Shown in pieces: positions 16,124 to 25,625 of a stretch of DNA of 64,000 bases. This DNA is from an uncultured Candidatus Nitrosopumilus sp. (lineage in GTDB: Archaea > Thermoproteota > Nitrososphaeria > Nitrososphaerales > Nitrosopumilaceae), in assembly GCA_951812645.1 (NCBI GenBank), contig CATOSM010000001.1:723560-787559 (forward strand). Reading direction: 5' to 3'. A model generated the notes under the pieces. It did no database searches and was not told the DNA's origin. It saw only the letters and a program-made list of their open reading frames with translations. A program made the position numbers and the translations under genes. Positions within the stretch are counted from its first letter, which is position 1. The number at the start of each line of letters is the position of its first letter.

Positions 16124-16942
16124 TTAATTGCTTGCATCCCGAGCTGCTTTTAATTTTTCTCTAATTTGTGCCCCAACCTTAACTGAAACTTCGCCACATT
16201 TGACAATTTCATCCAAAGTAAAGCCATCATCTCCACCTTTTTGTAAGGCACAGATATTTCCATTTGAATCGGTAGTAATTGTAACTCTGGCATCCATACT
16301 ATCCCATTCATCGCCATTTGGATCAACTATGATGTGATTTCCAATTTTGCCCATTGTTACAGAAACAGGAATTGTTTCGATTGGTAATGGTGTTTCCTCA
16401 CCTTCTACCAATGTCGGTCTTTCATCAACCCAATCCCATTTTGGGGTTTTGGATGTGAGTAATGCGGCAGTTGCGGCATAGGAGCATGCATCAAATAGAT
16501 TTCCGTCTTGATCAACTACAACATTATCGGCAAACACTCCAACGACTGATTTGTCTTTGAGAATTACTAATTTGGTTACATCAATCATATGGCTTTCTCT
16601 AATTCCCCTATCAGTAACTCTTGCCAATTCAATTACTGGCGGTTGTGGAGGACCAGTTTCTACAGTTGGATGGGATAGAGGCAGTAGTTCAGCAGTACAC
16701 ATGAAAATCCCTTTGTCACCAGTGTCTGGAAATGGTCTGTCTGGTTGAATTTTAACACCGCAGATAACTTCAGTGTCACCTAGTCGGATTCTTGCAGAAC
16801 CGTTTGCCTTGGGAATTGCATTGATTTCAATTGTAAGATCTCTTGCCTCATCAAACGCTCTACCGTCAACTCTGTTTCCCTGTTCCAACAGTTCAAGGAT
16901 CTGAGTTTTCTTTAGTTCATCTAAAACAGAATGCGTTGTCAT
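16124..16942 (-). CDS. rrp42: Exosome subunit Rrp42
   Basis: 272 aa RNase PH fold. Seen: RVDGRAFDEARDLTIEIN, SARIRLGDTEVICGVK, ELLPLSHPTVETGPPQPPVIELARVTDRGIRESHMIDVTKL and ACSYAATAALLTSKTP. Rrp42 lacks catalytic residues but forms the hexameric ring with Rrp41 and shapes the RNA channel for 3'-5' phosphorolysis. The gene is separated from rrp41 by 3 nt. Confidence 0.95.
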   Translation of the reverse strand: MTTHSVLDELKKTQILELLEQGNRVDGRAFDEARDLTIEINAIPKANGSARIRLGDTEVICGVKIQPDRPFPDTGDKGIFMCTAELLPLSHPTVETGPPQPPVIELARVTDRGIRESHMIDVTKLVILKDKSVVGVFADNVVVDQDGNLFDACSYAATAALLTSKTPKWDWVDERPTLVEGEETPLPIETIPVSVTMGKIGNHIIVDPNGDEWDSMDARVTITTDSNGNICALQKGGDDGFTLDEIVKCGEVSVKVGAQIREKLKAARDASN

Positions 16943-16945
16943 AAT

Positions 16946-17680
16946 CTAACCGCCTTTGTTTCCAAAGTATTTGTCGTTAAGCGCTTTCTTTTGTAAATCA
17001 TAAACTAGTTTGCAGCCATCAACTCCAACTTGGACACATTTTTTGTATTCTTCAGGAGTTAAGACGCCATCTAGTTGCAGTAGTGTGATTTTTTCAAGAC
17101 TCGGCATGTAACCAATTGGCATGTCAGCCTGACCTGCTTGGTCTTCTTCATTATTAACATCCAAGATGACAGTATCAGCAACCTTACCTGCTGCAATTGC
17201 TGCAACCATATCTCTCATAGGGATACCAGCATCAGCTAGTGCTACTGATGCCGCAGTAAGTGCAGCACAGCGGGTTCCACCGTCTGCTTGTAAGATTTCA
17301 ATAAATACGTCGACTGCAGTTCTTGGGAATTTTTCCAACATTACTGCAGGTTCCAAGGCCTCTTTGATTACTTTGGAAATTTCAATTTCCCTTCTTGAGG
17401 GTGCGGGGTTTTTTCTCTCACCGACAGAAAATGGTTCCATATGGTATCTAACTCGTAAAATTCCAGTATCGGTATTTGACATATGTTTTGGATGTACGTC
17501 TCTTGGGCCAAAAACTCCAACCAGGATTTTGTTATCACCAAATTCAATGTAAGCAGAACCGTCGGCATTTTTCAATCCGCCGGCTTTAATCATGATTCGC
17601 CGTGGTTCGTCTACTTTACGACCATCACAACGAATACCGTTTTCGTCCAATAGGACCATTGTTGCGTCTCTTCCGCCCAT
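16946..17680 (-). CDS. rrp41: Exosome catalytic subunit Rrp41
   Basis: 244 aa RNase PH protein with the catalytic set. It starts near MVLLDENGIRCDGRKVDEPRRI (an initiator seven residues earlier is used here). ERKNPAPSRREIEISKVI holds the RNA-binding arginines. QADGGTRCAALTAASVALAD carries the phosphate-binding GGTR, and DVNNEEDQAGQADMPIGYM the catalytic acidic residues. It degrades or tails RNA 3' ends with phosphate/NDP. Start overlaps the rrp4 stop by one base. Confidence 0.95.
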   Translation of the reverse strand: MGGRDATMVLLDENGIRCDGRKVDEPRRIMIKAGGLKNADGSAYIEFGDNKILVGVFGPRDVHPKHMSNTDTGILRVRYHMEPFSVGERKNPAPSRREIEISKVIKEALEPAVMLEKFPRTAVDVFIEILQADGGTRCAALTAASVALADAGIPMRDMVAAIAAGKVADTVILDVNNEEDQAGQADMPIGYMPSLEKITLLQLDGVLTPEEYKKCVQVGVDGCKLVYDLQKKALNDKYFGNKGG

Positions 17681-18366
17681 TATGATTCATCATCCCTTAT
17701 TTCTAACATTTCTTTCACTTGATCAGTTAAATTAGCAACATGTGCCTTTTCATTAATCATTTCAATTGCTTTTTTAGCCTTTAATAATCCCTCTGGAGTT
17801 TCACAAGAGACTACAACCCAGCCGTTCTGGCCAATAGTGACTGCAGCGTTTGTGGCCATTTCGATCATCTGAATCATACTGCCTCGTTTTCCAATTAGGC
17901 GTGGAACCTTACTTGGAGAAATTTTTACCAAGTCACCAGAATCAATTTGTCCCAAATCCCTATCAGATATAGTCACCAAAGGGTCTCGGGTTCTATCAAA
18001 ATTAGCTATGCGTGCTGCAACCAAGTCACCAGATTTTAGTTTGGATGAAAGTTCATCGGCATGAGCAGAAAAGTCCCGTCCAAATACGTCTTGTGCAGGC
18101 AAGAATCCAACGTAGCATGAATTGATATCCAATTCCCAAGACAAAGAAGTGTGAGAAATAACTTTGCCAATTACAAGATCGTTGATTTTAGGAATATATT
18201 TTCCAGTTAACGGGATGACCTTAACGGAATCATCGTAAATTTCAGAAATTCCAATAGCAGTAGAGATTATCCTATTTCCTTCCAATACCACGTTTTGTTC
18301 AGGCCTAAACGGACCAGTAGTGACAACATCGCCGGGAATGACATATTTTCTTTTGTTATCCGTCAT
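17680..18366 (-). CDS. rrp4: Exosome RNA-binding cap subunit Rrp4
   Basis: 228 aa. The N-terminal domain contains YVIPGDVV; an S1 domain follows (IGKVISHTSLSWELDINSCYVGFLPAQDVF), then a KH domain with GKRG (VPRLIGKRGSMIQMIEMATN). This is the standard archaeal Rrp4 layout. It caps the Rrp41/42 ring and feeds RNA in. It overlaps the SBDS gene by 4 nt. Confidence 0.95.
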   Translation of the reverse strand: MTDNKRKYVIPGDVVTTGPFRPEQNVVLEGNRIISTAIGISEIYDDSVKVIPLTGKYIPKINDLVIGKVISHTSLSWELDINSCYVGFLPAQDVFGRDFSAHADELSSKLKSGDLVAARIANFDRTRDPLVTISDRDLGQIDSGDLVKISPSKVPRLIGKRGSMIQMIEMATNAAVTIGQNGWVVVSCETPEGLLKAKKAIEMINEKAHVANLTDQVKEMLEIRDDES

Positions 18367-19049
18367 CGGATTACCTCTACTGTTGCAGAACCTTTGGTTA
18401 TAGAGCCCAATCTGTCTATCATGTTTGGCCTTGCCGCAGCGGGTATTTCAAGTATTGCTTTTAGAGAGCCATTACTTTGCCATTCTTCGTTTTGTAGTGA
18501 ACCAACTGATTTTAGGACAGCGTATGATTGGGAAGCAAACTGTGCAGGAACAACTATTTCCAACTGCAGATTTTCAGATTTCAAAGCAATTATTGAACGT
18601 AATTTATCAACAATGTCCTTAACTTGTTCGTCGACACTCTTCTGAGGATCAACTGATACTCGACCGTCCTTCATGGCTTGTTCGATTCTTAGTGGAGGAT
18701 GAGGAAGGTGTGTTTTAGGGTCTACGTATGTTTTGGCGATAAATGTAACAATCTGTTTCTTCTTATCTTCAATCATTTTTCTTCTTTGATCAGTTGTGAG
18801 GTTTAGATCACCTTTTTCAAGAATAATTTGAGCAATTTCAGTCTGGTCTTCGGTTTTGAATGCTTTTATCAACTTCTCAGAAGAAGGCCGAGTACCCCTA
18901 CCCGAATCCGTGTAGATTTCATCAGATACCAATACTGCGGAAATGTCCTTTTTCTTACCTAATTTGTAATCAAGTGCGGGATCAGGTTTTACCATAATTT
19001 CAAATTTTTCGCCCTCAAAGGAATATCTCACTAATGTTACGTCTGCCAT
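18363..19049 (-). CDS. SBDS-family ribosome maturation protein
   Basis: 228 aa. It starts MADVTLVRYSFEGEKFEIMV, with ISAVLVSDEIYTDSGRGTRPSSEKLIKAF, then QTEIAQIILEKGDLNLTTDQRR (the conserved SBDS N-terminal signature), LPHPPLRIEQAMKD, and a C-terminal ferredoxin-like domain. The eukaryotic homologue Sdo1 releases the anti-association factor eIF6 from 60S subunits; archaeal SBDS also contacts exosome genes genomically. First gene of the operon; a promoter should lie in the 60-bp gap to rpo3. Confidence 0.95.
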   Translation of the reverse strand: MADVTLVRYSFEGEKFEIMVKPDPALDYKLGKKKDISAVLVSDEIYTDSGRGTRPSSEKLIKAFKTEDQTEIAQIILEKGDLNLTTDQRRKMIEDKKKQIVTFIAKTYVDPKTHLPHPPLRIEQAMKDGRVSVDPQKSVDEQVKDIVDKLRSIIALKSENLQLEIVVPAQFASQSYAVLKSVGSLQNEEWQSNGSLKAILEIPAAARPNMIDRLGSITKGSATVEVIR

Positions 19050-19109
19050 TTCAAAAGTGGTTACAAGGATTTGCTATTTATCTATACGTAAAACTAGCTA
19101 GATTTTTAT

Positions 19110-19775
19110 GTGGACTTTGAAGATTCTGTTCAAGATTTGTCATCCTTGGAGGTAATTAGTAAAGATAGTCAAAAGATTGCTGTAAAACTAAAGGGCATCC
19201 CATTACAGTATGCAAATGCACTTAGACGTGTGTGCCTTAATGGCGTTCCAACATTTGCAGTGGATACGGTGGATATTATTGAAAACTCTTCAGTATTGCC
19301 AGATGAAGGCCTTGCCCACAGGTTAGGACTTATTCCATTAACCACAGATTTGGCCAGATTCAATGAGCCATCCAAATGTGAATGTCAGAGTGAGACAGGA
19401 TGCTCCAATTGCAAGGTAATGTTAGTTTTAGATTCAGGAGACTCGGATGTTACAAGAACAGTTATTTCAAACGAATTGTCATCTGAAGACGATTCGATTA
19501 AACCAACATCAGATAAAATTCCAATAGTTCAGCTTGCACCAGGCCAGAAAATCAAGGTCGAGTGTTATGCAAGACTAGGACGCGGGACTGAACATGCAAA
19601 ATGGAATTCTGCAGCGATTTCGACACTTACAGATACAGACAAAGAAGACGTCAAAGTTCTAACAGTAGAATCAACAGGCGCACTTGATCCAGAACAAATA
19701 ATCATCTCAGGAGTGGATGAAGTAAGTAACAGAATCAGTCAATTCAAAGAGATGATTGACCAAGTTGAAGCGTAA
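19110..19775 (+). CDS. rpoD: RNA polymerase subunit Rpo3 (RpoD)
   Basis: 221 aa from a GTG at 19110 (MDFEDSVQDL); the overlapping ATG at 19108 is out of frame. Dimerisation motif QYANALRRVCLNGVPTFAVDTV and EGLAHRLGLIPL are alpha-like. A CxCx5CxxC loop (C90, C92, C98, C101) corresponds to the zinc loop of Rpb3. Unlike Sulfolobus Rpo3, I see no separate Cys-rich Fe-S ferredoxin domain. It assembles with Rpo11 as the RNAP platform and heads the eL18-uL13-uS9 cluster. Confidence 0.95.
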   Translation: MDFEDSVQDLSSLEVISKDSQKIAVKLKGIPLQYANALRRVCLNGVPTFAVDTVDIIENSSVLPDEGLAHRLGLIPLTTDLARFNEPSKCECQSETGCSNCKVMLVLDSGDSDVTRTVISNELSSEDDSIKPTSDKIPIVQLAPGQKIKVECYARLGRGTEHAKWNSAAISTLTDTDKEDVKVLTVESTGALDPEQIIISGVDEVSNRISQFKEMIDQVEA

Positions 19776-19820
19776 ACTAAGCATAGGCATTATATTTGGG
19801 TTTCAAACCGCATTATTCAC

Positions 19821-20168
19821 ATGACTAGTCAAGTCGTCATAAGCATGGCAAAAGATCTAAAGAAAGCATCTACAAAAAATGATGCGCCGATTTGGGCAAA
19901 ATTGGCAGAATATGCATTGAAACCGTCAATTGCAAGAAGGGATCTCAATCTGAATAGAATTGGTCAATTGACTAAAGAAAACGACATTGTAGTATTCCCA
20001 GGTAAAGTACTTGGAACAGGCGATATTTCTCATAAAATTACATTATTCTCGTTTTCAGTTTCAAATTCTGCAGCAACCAAAATTATTGAAAAAGGAGGCA
20101 AACTAATCACGCATTCAGATTTAATTGAGCAGAATCCAACAGGAAAAGGGGTAGTGTTACTTGGCTAA
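19821..20168 (+). CDS. rpl18e: Ribosomal protein eL18
   Basis: 115 aa. IWAKLAEYALKPSIARRDLNLNRIGQLTKENDIVVFPGKVLGTG is the eL18 core and EKGGKLITHSDLIEQNPTGKGVVLLG the C-terminus. Large-subunit protein. Overlaps the uL13 start by 8 nt, indicating coupled translation. Confidence 0.95.
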   Translation: MTSQVVISMAKDLKKASTKNDAPIWAKLAEYALKPSIARRDLNLNRIGQLTKENDIVVFPGKVLGTGDISHKITLFSFSVSNSAATKIIEKGGKLITHSDLIEQNPTGKGVVLLG

Positions 20169-20655
20169 TGGAAGAATAAACAGACCTACAGGAAGAAAAC
20201 AAGAAGCAGTCGTAAGAACTGACAGACCGATTGTGATAGACGCGACAGATCATATTGCCGGAAGATTGGCATCAAATGTGGCAAAATTACTAGTTAAAGG
20301 AAATAGGGTATCGGTGGTAAACTGTGAGAAAATCATGATGAGCGGAACAAGGAGTAATCAGATTAAAGAATATAGGGAATTTTTGGAAATTAACAGTATT
20401 ATCAACTACAAACATGGTCCAGTACACTATAGAAGACCCGATACGGTAATGGCAAAAATGATTCGCCAGATGTTGCCATTTGATAGAAAGCCATCAGGTA
20501 AAGAAGCATACCAAAGACTTAGAACATACATTGGTTCTCCCAGAGAAATTAAATCACTCGATAAAATTCAATTTGAAAAAGCAAAAATCAGAAAGACCCC
20601 GTCAAATTATACGGCATTGGGGGAATTATGTAGAGTGATAGGGTGGACTGAATGA
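20161..20655 (+). CDS. rpl13: Ribosomal protein uL13
   Basis: 164 aa from a TTG at 20161. A 20-residue basic extension precedes the uL13 core PIVIDATDHIAGRLASNVAKLLVKGN, with HGPVHYRRPDTVMAKMIRQMLP typical of archaeal L13. Large-subunit protein. Stop overlaps the uS9 ATG by 4 nt. Confidence 0.95.
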   Translation: MANGRINRPTGRKQEAVVRTDRPIVIDATDHIAGRLASNVAKLLVKGNRVSVVNCEKIMMSGTRSNQIKEYREFLEINSIINYKHGPVHYRRPDTVMAKMIRQMLPFDRKPSGKEAYQRLRTYIGSPREIKSLDKIQFEKAKIRKTPSNYTALGELCRVIGWTE

Positions 20656-21101
20656 CAACTCCAAAAACTGAAATTTATTTTGCAACTAGAAAAACAGCTA
20701 GTGCTCACGTTTACATTACAAAAGGTAAAGGAAAAATTAGAATCAACAACATTCCAGTAGAGATGATTCCACAAGAAACCGCTAGAGAAGTAATTCTAGC
20801 ACCATTAGAGATCACAGGGGATTTGAGGGACAAAATCGATATTTCTGTAAGAGTAAGAGGCGGTGGTTTTATGGGACAGGCAAGTGCAACTGCGACTGGG
20901 ATTTCAAGAGCTCTAACAGGATGGACAAAATCTAAGAAAGAGCCAAAAGATCACCCTTTCCCAAAATCAACCAGAGAGGATCTCAGAAAGCGTATCACTG
21001 ATTTTGACAAATATCTAGTCAGCGGAGATGCCAGAAGAAAAGAACCAAAGAAATTTGGCGGACCGGGCGCAAGAAGAAGAAAGCAGAAATCATACCGTTA
21101 G
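20652..21101 (+). CDS. rps9: Ribosomal protein uS9
   Basis: 149 aa. YFATRKTASAHVYITKGKGKIRIN opens the protein, VRVRGGGFMGQASATATGISRAL is the core, and it ends GGPGARRRKQKSYR, the invariant basic tail reaching the decoding site. Small-subunit protein. The usual downstream rpoN/rpoK genes are absent; a nucleotidyltransferase follows after 3 nt. Confidence 0.95.
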   Translation: MTTPKTEIYFATRKTASAHVYITKGKGKIRINNIPVEMIPQETAREVILAPLEITGDLRDKIDISVRVRGGGFMGQASATATGISRALTGWTKSKKEPKDHPFPKSTREDLRKRITDFDKYLVSGDARRKEPKKFGGPGARRRKQKSYR

Positions 21102-21104
21102 GCC

Positions 21105-21824
21105 GTGAAGGCTGTAATTCTTGCAGGAGGCAAGGGAACAAGAGGCAAACCATATACTGAATACTTTCCAAAAGCAATGACTCCGATTAATGGAAGGCCA
21201 CTGGTGGATTATGTTGTAAGATATCTAAAATCTTTTAATTTTATTGATGAAATAATCATAATTTCAGATTTCAAAGGATTGGGAGGACAAATCAAGAGTT
21301 ATTATGGAAACCAGAAAAAAATCACGTTTGTTCAAGACTCACAAAGTGGTACAGGGGGGGATTTGTCACATGTTGCAAATAGGCTCAAAGATGACCCGGA
21401 ATTTGTGTTATGGTTTGTAGATAATTTATGCGCAATAGATCTAAAAGAAATGAGAGAGATCTTCAAAGAAAAAAACAGTTCAGCATGTATTGCCACCAGA
21501 ACAAGAAGAAAGGAAGAAACGGGGTTTGCTACAGTTGAAAATGGAATCATAAAAGAATTCAAAGAAAAACCAGTTATGAAGTTGCAATTATCAGAATGTT
21601 TAGGGATCTACATTTTAGGCAAAGAAATCATCAGGAAAATCAAAACAAAACAAAAACAAAAAGAGATCAACCTATCATATGATATTTTGCAAGAATTGTC
21701 TAAAGAAGGCAAAATCAGTGCCTTTGATATTGGTGAAAAAGAATGGATAGATGCAGAGTCGCCAATGACGATAGAAAGAAATGAGAAAGCAGTAAAGAAG
21801 ATTATAAGACAGATGGGACTTTAG
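21105..21824 (+). CDS. Sugar-phosphate nucleotidyltransferase
   Basis: 239 aa from a GTG. The nucleotide-binding motif AVILAGGKGTRGKPYTEYFPKAMTPI is classic for NDP-sugar pyrophosphorylases (GlmU/RmlA/GMP-pyrophosphorylase superfamily). LVDYVVRYL, FVDNL and KEETGFATVENGIIKEFKEKP are also present. There is no C-terminal left-handed helix, so it only makes the NDP-sugar. Sugar unknown; product may feed surface glycan synthesis. It lies 3 nt behind uS9 and overlaps leuD tail-to-tail by 23 nt. Confidence 0.88.
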   Translation: MKAVILAGGKGTRGKPYTEYFPKAMTPINGRPLVDYVVRYLKSFNFIDEIIIISDFKGLGGQIKSYYGNQKKITFVQDSQSGTGGDLSHVANRLKDDPEFVLWFVDNLCAIDLKEMREIFKEKNSSACIATRTRRKEETGFATVENGIIKEFKEKPVMKLQLSECLGIYILGKEIIRKIKTKQKQKEINLSYDILQELSKEGKISAFDIGEKEWIDAESPMTIERNEKAVKKIIRQMGL

Positions 21825-22386
21825 ACTGTTTTTCAAATTCTGAAATTTTATCCTCGTATTGAAAAGTAATTGCAATGTCATCCAGCCCTTCTAAAAGGAT
21901 CTTTTTCTGATATGAATCTATTTCAAAGGAAATTTCATCAGAAGGTGTTTTGATTGTTTGGTTTTCCAAATCAATCTCAACTGGGTCAGACTCTTGCTGT
22001 AACCTCTCTACAATTTCCTGACTGATTGAGATAGGCAAGACACCGTTTTTGAGGCAGTTGCTAGAGAAGATATCGGCAAAGGAAGGAGCTATGATTACAG
22101 AAAAGCCAAAATCAAGCAGAGCCCAAACTGCGTGCTCGCGGCTAGACCCACAACCGAAATTATCACCGGCCACAAGAATTTGTGAGTTTTCATATTTTGA
22201 ATCATTTAAGATAAAATCGGATTTTTTGCTCTCATTTTCACCATATCTCCAATTGAAGAAAAGAAACTTTCCAAAGCCGGATTTTTGAACCAGTTTTAAG
22301 AATTGTTTTGGAATTATCTGATCAGTGTCCACATTTACTTTGTCAAGAGGGGTAACAATGCTAGTAATTTTTTTGAATGGTTCCAT
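21802..22386 (-). CDS. leuD: 3-isopropylmalate dehydratase small subunit, bacterial type
   Basis: 194 aa. MEPFKKITSIVTPLDKVNVDTDQIIPKQFLKLVQKSGFGKFLFFNW is the bacterial-type LeuD N-terminus, and [22 protein letters not shown] the swivelling-domain motif. It pairs with the LeuC encoded 1 nt upstream to isomerise 2- and 3-isopropylmalate in leucine synthesis. The adjacent second pair (23805-25570) is a shorter, archaeal-type version. Confidence 0.9.
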   Translation of the reverse strand: MEPFKKITSIVTPLDKVNVDTDQIIPKQFLKLVQKSGFGKFLFFNWRYGENESKKSDFILNDSKYENSQILVAGDNFGCGSSREHAVWALLDFGFSVIIAPSFADIFSSNCLKNGVLPISISQEIVERLQQESDPVEIDLENQTIKTPSDEISFEIDSYQKKILLEGLDDIAITFQYEDKISEFEKQSKVPSVL

Positions 22387-22387
22387 A

Positions 22388-23803
22388 CTAACTCAAATCC
22401 ATCTTCCTGACATCTACAAAATGTCCTTTGATAGCGGCGGCGGCGGCCATTACAGGACTTACCAGATGGGTTCTTCCTCCATTGCCTTGTCGGCCTTCAA
22501 AGTTTCGATTAGAGGTACTCGCACAGCGTTCACCGGGAGATAAAACATCAGGATTCATTCCAAGACACATACTACAACCAGCTTCTCTCCATTCAAAGTT
22601 AGCATCAATGAAGATTTTATCCAGACCCATATCCTCAGCTTGTTTTTTTACCATTTGAGAACCAGGAACCACCATCGCCTCGATGTTGGATGAAATTTTT
22701 TGTCCTTTGATTGCCTTGGATGCCTCAATAAGATCTTCCAATCTTGCATTTGTGCATGAGCCAATAAACACACGGTCAATTTTGATATCCTCAATCGGAG
22801 TTCCAGGTTTCAGATCCATGTAATCAAGGGCCTTTTCAGCTCCCTTCTTTTGATTTAAATCCCCTTGAGAAAATTCATCAGGAAACGGAATAGATTCAGT
22901 GACATCACAAGTCATTCCGGGATTTGTTCCCCAGCTTACTTGAGGGGCAATATCATTGATATCTAAAATGAATTGTTTCTCAAACTTTGCATCGCCGTCT
23001 GTCTTCAAAGTGTCTTTCCAGGAATCAACTAAAGACTCGTAATTTTTTGGAGTGTATTCCCTATTTCGTAAATAATCAAAAGTTTTCTCATCGGGAGCTA
23101 TCAAGCCTGCACGGGCACCTGCCTCAATAGACATATTACAGATAGTCATTCGTTGCTCCATGGAAAGATCAGCGATTCCCTCACCGCGGTATTCAATTAC
23201 GGTTCCAGTTCCCCCACCAGTCCCAATATTTTTGATGATAGACAAAACAATATCTTTTGCAGTTACCGCATGGGGGTTATTTCGTTTTCCCTCCACTCTA
23301 ATTTCAAAAGGTTTTGGTTTTTCTAGCCACATGGTTTGAGAGGCTAGAACATGTTCAACGTCACTTGTACCAATGCCCAATGCCAAGGCCCCAAAAGCGC
23401 CATGAGTGGACGTGTGGCTATCGCCACAAACAACGGTGGAACCAGGTAACGTTATTCCCAGTTGAGGCCCAATCACATGAACAATGCCCTGATTAGGGCT
23501 GTCAATGTCAAATAATTTTATTCCAAAATCTTTACAGTTTTTTTCCAATGCTTTGATTTGAACCGATGATGTTTGATCTAAGATAGGTAGTGTGCGATCA
23601 GTTGTTGGGACATTGTGATCCATGGTGGCAATTGTAAGATCAGGGCGTCTGACCTTTCGGTTATTCATCCGTAACCCATCAAAAGCTTGGGGAGATGTTA
23701 CTTCATGAACAAGATGCCTGTCTATGTAAATTAATGATGGGTTATCCTGTTTTTCAACAACGATGTGAGATTCCCAGATTTTCTCAAAAAGAGTAGTGCC
23801 CAT
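22388..23803 (-). CDS. leuC: 3-isopropylmalate dehydratase large subunit, bacterial type
   Basis: 471 aa from the ATG at 23803 ([16 protein letters not shown]); a further-upstream frame would overlap the preceding gene and is rejected. [4Fe-4S] ligands appear in [13 protein letters not shown] and [11 protein letters not shown]. Also [30 protein letters not shown] and [12 protein letters not shown]. Typical bacterial LeuC length. Partner of the LeuD at 21802. Confidence 0.93.
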   Translation of the reverse strand: MGTTLFEKIWESHIVVEKQDNPSLIYIDRHLVHEVTSPQAFDGLRMNNRKVRRPDLTIATMDHNVPTTDRTLPILDQTSSVQIKALEKNCKDFGIKLFDIDSPNQGIVHVIGPQLGITLPGSTVVCGDSHTSTHGAFGALALGIGTSDVEHVLASQTMWLEKPKPFEIRVEGKRNNPHAVTAKDIVLSIIKNIGTGGGTGTVIEYRGEGIADLSMEQRMTICNMSIEAGARAGLIAPDEKTFDYLRNREYTPKNYESLVDSWKDTLKTDGDAKFEKQFILDINDIAPQVSWGTNPGMTCDVTESIPFPDEFSQGDLNQKKGAEKALDYMDLKPGTPIEDIKIDRVFIGSCTNARLEDLIEASKAIKGQKISSNIEAMVVPGSQMVKKQAEDMGLDKIFIDANFEWREAGCSMCLGMNPDVLSPGERCASTSNRNFEGRQGNGGRTHLVSPVMAAAAAIKGHFVDVRKMDLS

Positions 23804-23804
23804 T

Positions 23805-24296
23805 TTAATCCTGATCTGGCTTGTATTTGAAAAGACCGCCTGCGGCAATTATTTTTCCGATAATTTCTGAAAAAGGTTTTATTTTGTATGTTTGGTTTTT
23901 TGTGACGTTATTGATTTCATTTGTATCAACGTCGATGGTTATTTCATCACCTTCTGAAATTCCATCATAGGCATCTTGTTCAATCTCTACAGGTAACAAA
24001 AAAGCCCCATCTACTGCGTTTCGATAGAAGATTCTTGCAAAAGACAATGCAAGGACTGCTTTTACACCAGAATGGGATAGCGCTATAGGAGCATGTTCGC
24101 GAGAAGAACCACATCCAAAATTTTTGCCAGATAAAATGAAATCACCCTCTTTTACTTTAGAATGAAAGTCAGGATCTAATCCTTCCATCGCATGAGTTGC
24201 AAGTTCTGCATAATCATGTACTTTGAGATATTGTCCAGGAATTATAACATCAGTGTCAATGTTATCACGGGCATATTTTATGACGTTGCCTTTCAT
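23805..24296 (-). CDS. LeuD-like/homoaconitase-like small subunit, archaeal type
   Basis: 163 aa. [90 protein letters not shown]. Size and sequence fit the archaeal/Thermus LysU-LeuD2 group. The substrate loop reads YLKVHD, neither the clear YLRT of homoaconitases nor YLVY of one isopropylmalate isomerase. So it could act in leucine, lysine (homoaconitase) or citramalate metabolism. Adjacent to its large subunit. Confidence 0.85.
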   Translation of the reverse strand: MKGNVIKYARDNIDTDVIIPGQYLKVHDYAELATHAMEGLDPDFHSKVKEGDFILSGKNFGCGSSREHAPIALSHSGVKAVLALSFARIFYRNAVDGAFLLPVEIEQDAYDGISEGDEITIDVDTNEINNVTKNQTYKIKPFSEIIGKIIAAGGLFKYKPDQD

Positions 24297-25570
24297 TACA
24301 AGTCCCTCGGATCGGTGATTTTTCCAGTTACAGCAGAAGCTGCTGCAACCATTGGGGATGCAAGATATGTTTGGGATTCCACATGTCCCATTCTACCAGG
24401 GAAATTTCTATTTGTGGTGCTAATGCAGATTTCGTCTTTTGCTAAAACTCCCATGTGTGCACCACAACAGGCGCCACAGGTTGGAGGTCCAACGGTAACT
24501 CCAGCATCTAAGAAAATTTTGAGCAATCCATTCTCCATGGCTCGCCGATAAATCGAAATTGCTGCAGGTAAAATTTCCGTTCGAATCTTTACTTTTCGTC
24601 CTTTTAGAATTCTTGCGGCAGCTTCCAAATCTTCGTATTTTGCACCAGTGCACGAACCAATATAGGATTTATCCAATTCGACAGAAGGTGCTTCTCTGAC
24701 CACGCAGGTGTTTTCAGGGGAAAACGGTTTTGCAACAGTCGGTTCCATTTCTGAGCTTTCAAACTCAAAGACTTTGGCGTATTGAGCGTCATCATCACCC
24801 TTAACCAAATTGAAACTGGTTGCCCTTCTTTGACTGAGATAGTCTACAACCTTTTGATCTGGTTCGACAATCCCATTCTTTGCACCAGCCTCGGTAGTCA
24901 TATTGCATAATGTCAATCTACTTTCAACAGACATTTCATCAATGCCACTGCCTCCAAACTGCATTGCCTGATATGCACCTCCATCGGTTCCTATTTCCCC
25001 AATAATTTTTAGAATAAGATCTTTGGCCATTACATGATCAGGCAATCTTCCATTTAGCTTAAAGTAATATGTCTCCGGAACTTTGAACCAAATTTCTCCA
25101 TTCAATAAAACATATGCAATATCGGTGTGTCCTAATCCACAAGCAAAAGCACCTAAAGCACCAGTAGTATTGGTATGGGAATCCCCACCAACATATACAT
25201 CGCCAGGCATTACCATTGCTTCTTCATGAGAGATAGTATGACAAATCCCATATTGTCCCATCCCATATTTGAAATGTTTTTCAATTCCATAATTTTTAGT
25301 GAAATTTGATAGTTTTACAATGTTTTCAGCAGACATTTTTTCAGCTGAAGGAACAAAATGGTCTTCAGCTACCCACACTTTAGAAGAATCCCATAACTTG
25401 TCTACGGAAATACCCTGTTTCCTTAATTTGTCAAATACCTTGATCACGCCGGGCCCAGACACATCATGCATCATGACTTTATCCACTTTAGCAAAAACTA
25501 CATCATCAGGGGCAACAGATGATTTTCCTGCACCACGAGCAAGAATTTTCTCAACAATATTCATGATCAA
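24296..25570 (-). CDS. LeuC-like/homoaconitase-like large subunit, archaeal type
   Basis: 424 aa, the LysT/archaeal LeuC length. It starts MIMNIVEKILARGAGKSSVAPDDVVFAKVDKVMMHDVSGP; VGGDSHTNTTGALGAFACGLGHTDIAYVL; cluster Cys in SYIGSCTGAKYEDL and PTCGACCGAHMGVLAKDE; STTNRNFPGRMG. Overlaps the small subunit by one base. Together they form a hydro-lyase paralogous to LeuCD next door. Homoaconitase for lysine synthesis is a good candidate; the substrate cannot be fixed by eye. Confidence 0.87.
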   Translation of the reverse strand: MIMNIVEKILARGAGKSSVAPDDVVFAKVDKVMMHDVSGPGVIKVFDKLRKQGISVDKLWDSSKVWVAEDHFVPSAEKMSAENIVKLSNFTKNYGIEKHFKYGMGQYGICHTISHEEAMVMPGDVYVGGDSHTNTTGALGAFACGLGHTDIAYVLLNGEIWFKVPETYYFKLNGRLPDHVMAKDLILKIIGEIGTDGGAYQAMQFGGSGIDEMSVESRLTLCNMTTEAGAKNGIVEPDQKVVDYLSQRRATSFNLVKGDDDAQYAKVFEFESSEMEPTVAKPFSPENTCVVREAPSVELDKSYIGSCTGAKYEDLEAAARILKGRKVKIRTEILPAAISIYRRAMENGLLKIFLDAGVTVGPPTCGACCGAHMGVLAKDEICISTTNRNFPGRMGHVESQTYLASPMVAAASAVTGKITDPRDL

Positions 25571-25625
25571 AAAAGCTCGCCATACAGATTAAAAGCTTTT
25601 CAGAACAATAAAAAAGAAAAAGAAT

